Shown here: piece after piece, positions 62,189-64,000 of the stretch
How positions within the stretch are numbered: the stretch's first letter is position 1
Layout of the letters: each line of letters starts with the position of its first letter
Assembly (NCBI GenBank): GCA_964539825.1
Contig: CAZIKF010000028.1
Location: 3,587 to 67,586 of the forward strand
DNA from: CAZIKF01 sp964539825
GTDB lineage: Bacteria > Muiribacteriota > UBA6191
Direction: 5' to 3'
Length of the DNA stretch: 64,000 bases
Translations under genes and position numbers: made by a program
Notes under the pieces: generated by a model
The model's database searches: none
The model's input: only the letters and a program-made list of their open reading frames with translations
What the model was told of the DNA's origin: nothing

Positions 62189-63280
62189 TCACTTCTGCCC
62201 CAAAATTACTTCCCCTGGAAAACTGCCGAGCTTTTGGTGAACCATATTCCTATCGCCAACCCTGGTCTGAAACTTTCGAAATATAATGGGTAGTCCATGA
62301 ACCGTTAATAAATTAGTCTTTGCCTCAGGTACCTGATGAAAGTGGATGTGGGGGGCATCAGAATTACCTGAATTGCCACATAAGGCTAATTCTTGAGCGG
62401 TCTTAACCTTGTCACCTACCTGAACCAGAAAGCTACCCTTCTGCAGATGAGCCAGGTATGAAAACAGATTCGGTTCATGTTGGATTAGGATGTGGTTCCC
62501 TCCCGGGAAATTTGGATCAAGATCCTTTGCCCTGCCTCCAATTGGGGCATCCTCGAACCGATCGAGAATCTGCACTACAACTCCATCCCCGGGACTTAAT
62601 ACTTTTGCCCCGTAGGAATAGAAATCACTCAACTTAGTACCATCCCTACCTGGTCTTACTAATTCTCCACTACTATCGATTTTCAGAAAGTCGATGGCAA
62701 AGTAATTTGAGTTGCGATGATAGTAAATCTGCCGATGATGAGCCCTGAGATCGTGACCTTGCAAATGAATCCAAGTTTCATCAAATGGAGGATAGAATGC
62801 GCTCTTTGGTCGGTGTTTACTCACCGGAACCTGAATCTCCAGTTCCTCGTAGCTCTGATCTTCATTAACCAGAATGATCTGGCATTTCACCCGTTTCACC
62901 AGAAAGTGTGCCGGAACCTGCTCAAATGGATGGGCTATAAATACGCTATCACCAGCCTGAAATGAATTTTGATGGAGCACGGGTCCCTTTCCCGGAGTAA
63001 ATACCGCCAAATGAATGCCTACATTCTCAAAGGGTGGATTGGGTGCCAACCTGCGAATCAGAAGAACATTGCCTTCCCGGTCAAGGTAGTGAAAGAGTAC
63101 GATGAATACCTTGCCAGCCTTAATTGGCTTAAACATACAATCGAAATTCAGGAATCCCCCACCAGAAGTCGCTTCCAGATAAACGCTTTGTGGGAAATAT
63201 CCCGTTTTAATAGAGATATCGTCTTTGGCTGCTTCCAATGCAGACAGACAACACAAAACCAGAACGAAAAATAGCCTCAT
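62189..63280 (-). CDS. Secreted M23 (LytM-like) peptidase family protein, 363 aa
   Basis: A signal peptide (hydrophobic LFFVLVLCCLSALEA) precedes a beta-rich N-terminal half and an M23 domain (about 185-325). The HxH motif HIHF (311-313) and His278 in SYLAHL are present, and GDGVVVQIL and GNHILIQHEPNLFSYLAHL are split family strands. At the first motif, normally HxxxD, the protein reads NYFAIDF, so Tyr193 stands where the first zinc His is expected and Asp197 is kept. It may be an inactive or altered member. GGAGG lies 7 bases before the ATG at 63280; an in-frame start 54 bases upstream lacks it. Confidence 0.8.
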   Translation of the reverse strand: MRLFFVLVLCCLSALEAAKDDISIKTGYFPQSVYLEATSGGGFLNFDCMFKPIKAGKVFIVLFHYLDREGNVLLIRRLAPNPPFENVGIHLAVFTPGKGPVLHQNSFQAGDSVFIAHPFEQVPAHFLVKRVKCQIILVNEDQSYEELEIQVPVSKHRPKSAFYPPFDETWIHLQGHDLRAHHRQIYYHRNSNYFAIDFLKIDSSGELVRPGRDGTKLSDFYSYGAKVLSPGDGVVVQILDRFEDAPIGGRAKDLDPNFPGGNHILIQHEPNLFSYLAHLQKGSFLVQVGDKVKTAQELALCGNSGNSDAPHIHFHQVPEAKTNLLTVHGLPIIFRKFQTRVGDRNMVHQKLGSFPGEVILGQK

Positions 63281-63352
63281 TTCATACCTCCATAATAGGC
63301 AGCTGATTGGCCCAAATTCAGTTTTCAAGACCAACCTACGCTAACACCACCT

Positions 63353-63358
63353 TATAAT
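63353..63358 (+). promoter_or_regulatory. -10 box candidate for the secretin gene
   Basis: A perfect TATAAT lies 83 bases before the GTG start of the secretin gene, but no matching -35 box is seen at the right distance. A small hairpin (GGGGA/TCCCC, 63388-63400) follows within the presumed leader. Confidence 0.3.
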
Positions 63359-63441
63359 GGATTACCGATAAAGACAAAGGGACAAAAGGGGACAATCCCC
63401 TGGCCTTAAATTTCAATCCTTAGAATTGAGATTGGGTTCTT

Positions 63442-64000
63442 GTGATTTCTTTTCGTTTTGTTCTTTTGGGTGTTGTTTTCTTTTTGTTGGTCGCTACGGT
63501 TCGGCTTCCCGCCTCTGGTAGCGATGTAGTTCAGCGTTCTGATGTACGGGGTGAACTCTTCAGTGTCCGAGTAGAGGATGCTGATGTAATTACCCTGATG
63601 AGGGGGTTGGCTCACCTGGGTGGCTTTGATTTCATTACTTATGGATCTAGCGATGTTCGAGTCAGTCTCTGGCTTCGCAATCGTACCCTGGGAAAAATTC
63701 TTGAGACTCTCTCGGATGTCTCTGGTGTTGAGTATCGCCTTGAGGACGGCATCTTACGTGTGTATGCCGATTCCACAAGGGCAGCGTATACACGGGTCTA
63801 CTCCGTGGGGCGCTCCAATGCTTCTCGTACTGCTAACGTCCTTCAGACCATGCTGGGGTCACCGACTGCTAACCCTGTAGATACACTCAATTCTCGCCAG
63901 CCCTCTGCTACTGATACGCGCATTATTGCCAAACCTCACGATGGGGAGATTCTGGTAGTTGGTTCTCCTTCCCTTCACCGCAAAGTCACGAGGATTCTTC
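63442..64000 (+). CDS. Secretin N-terminal part (STN and N1 domains), 3' truncated
   Basis: A signal peptide (FVLLGVVFFLLVATVRLPASG) after a GTG start is split by length only; the hydrophobic core is VLLGVVFFLLV. Next is an STN/N0 domain (FSVRVEDADVITLMRGLA, then TLGKILETLSDVSGVEYRL) and then an N1 secretin short domain (TRVYSVGRSNASRTANVLQ and IIAKPHDGEILVVGSP). The frame runs off the right edge after 186 codons. Secretins form outer-membrane rings for type II secretion, type IV pili or phage-type export. Which of these applies cannot be told here, as the barrel lies outside the window. Confidence 0.85.
   Translation, partial: MISFRFVLLGVVFFLLVATVRLPASGSDVVQRSDVRGELFSVRVEDADVITLMRGLAHLGGFDFITYGSSDVRVSLWLRNRTLGKILETLSDVSGVEYRLEDGILRVYADSTRAAYTRVYSVGRSNASRTANVLQTMLGSPTANPVDTLNSRQPSATDTRIIAKPHDGEILVVGSPSLHRKVTRIL

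Overview
The window reads as one contiguous piece of chromosome from a diderm (Gram-negative-type) bacterium with mid-range GC content, judged by eye. The envelope evidence is a lipoprotein with a clear lipobox, several proteins with Sec signal peptides, the N-terminus of a secretin at the right edge and FabI. I see no rRNA, tRNA, CRISPR array, transposase, integrase or phage gene. The lineage cannot be fixed from the sequence. Giant secreted RCC1 proteins, GatAB, TopB and a PmtA-like methyltransferase would fit groups once placed in Deltaproteobacteria (Bdellovibrionota, Myxococcota, SAR324), but that is only a guess.

Left part (1-23.8 kb). A partial gene and a TerB-like gene converge near position 200. 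Most of this part is one secreted protein of about 6,050 residues (1472-19630). After an N-terminal set of beta modules it carries eleven blocks of RCC1 repeats. By my count each block has exactly seven blades (77 in all), the blocks are separated by PKD/Ig-like modules, and nearly every blade has a Cys pair. On the other strand follows a Fic-MerR fusion whose Fic active-site motif is degenerate, with a palindromic operator candidate over its promoter. Next is a secreted protein with a TolB-type propeller and three Ig-like domains, closed by a hairpin terminator.

Middle part (23.8-41 kb). A tight, overlapping run of nine genes makes and probably attaches a surface sugar: SpsF-like, PseG/SpsG-like, radical SAM/SPASM, ATP-grasp, Gfo/Idh/MocA, CapE-like dehydratase, YqeK, an LCP ligase and a PH-domain membrane protein. 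It lacks the aminotransferase and the NeuB-type synthase of the textbook nonulosonate pathways. Convergent fabI, a HEAT-like gene, and the series gatA-gatB-glgA follow. Then comes a three-gene cassette (PmtA-like methyltransferase, flavodoxin-like reductase, radical SAM protein with an unusual CX8CX2C motif).

Right part (41-64 kb). A 790-bp intergenic region holds two large hairpins that share a core. It precedes a 2,297-residue outer-membrane lipoprotein with many Ig-like modules and a C-terminal NHL-type propeller. On the minus strand are an alpha/beta-hydrolase-like gene and a receiver/HATPase/cyclic-nucleotide-binding fusion. Then come malQ, topB and a tandem pair of paralogous secreted proteins of unknown family. 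The window ends with a minus-strand run (an M23-like peptidase, a small GspF-like membrane protein, DUF423) divergent from the truncated secretin gene. Several interspersed palindromic repeats lie at gene 3' ends.
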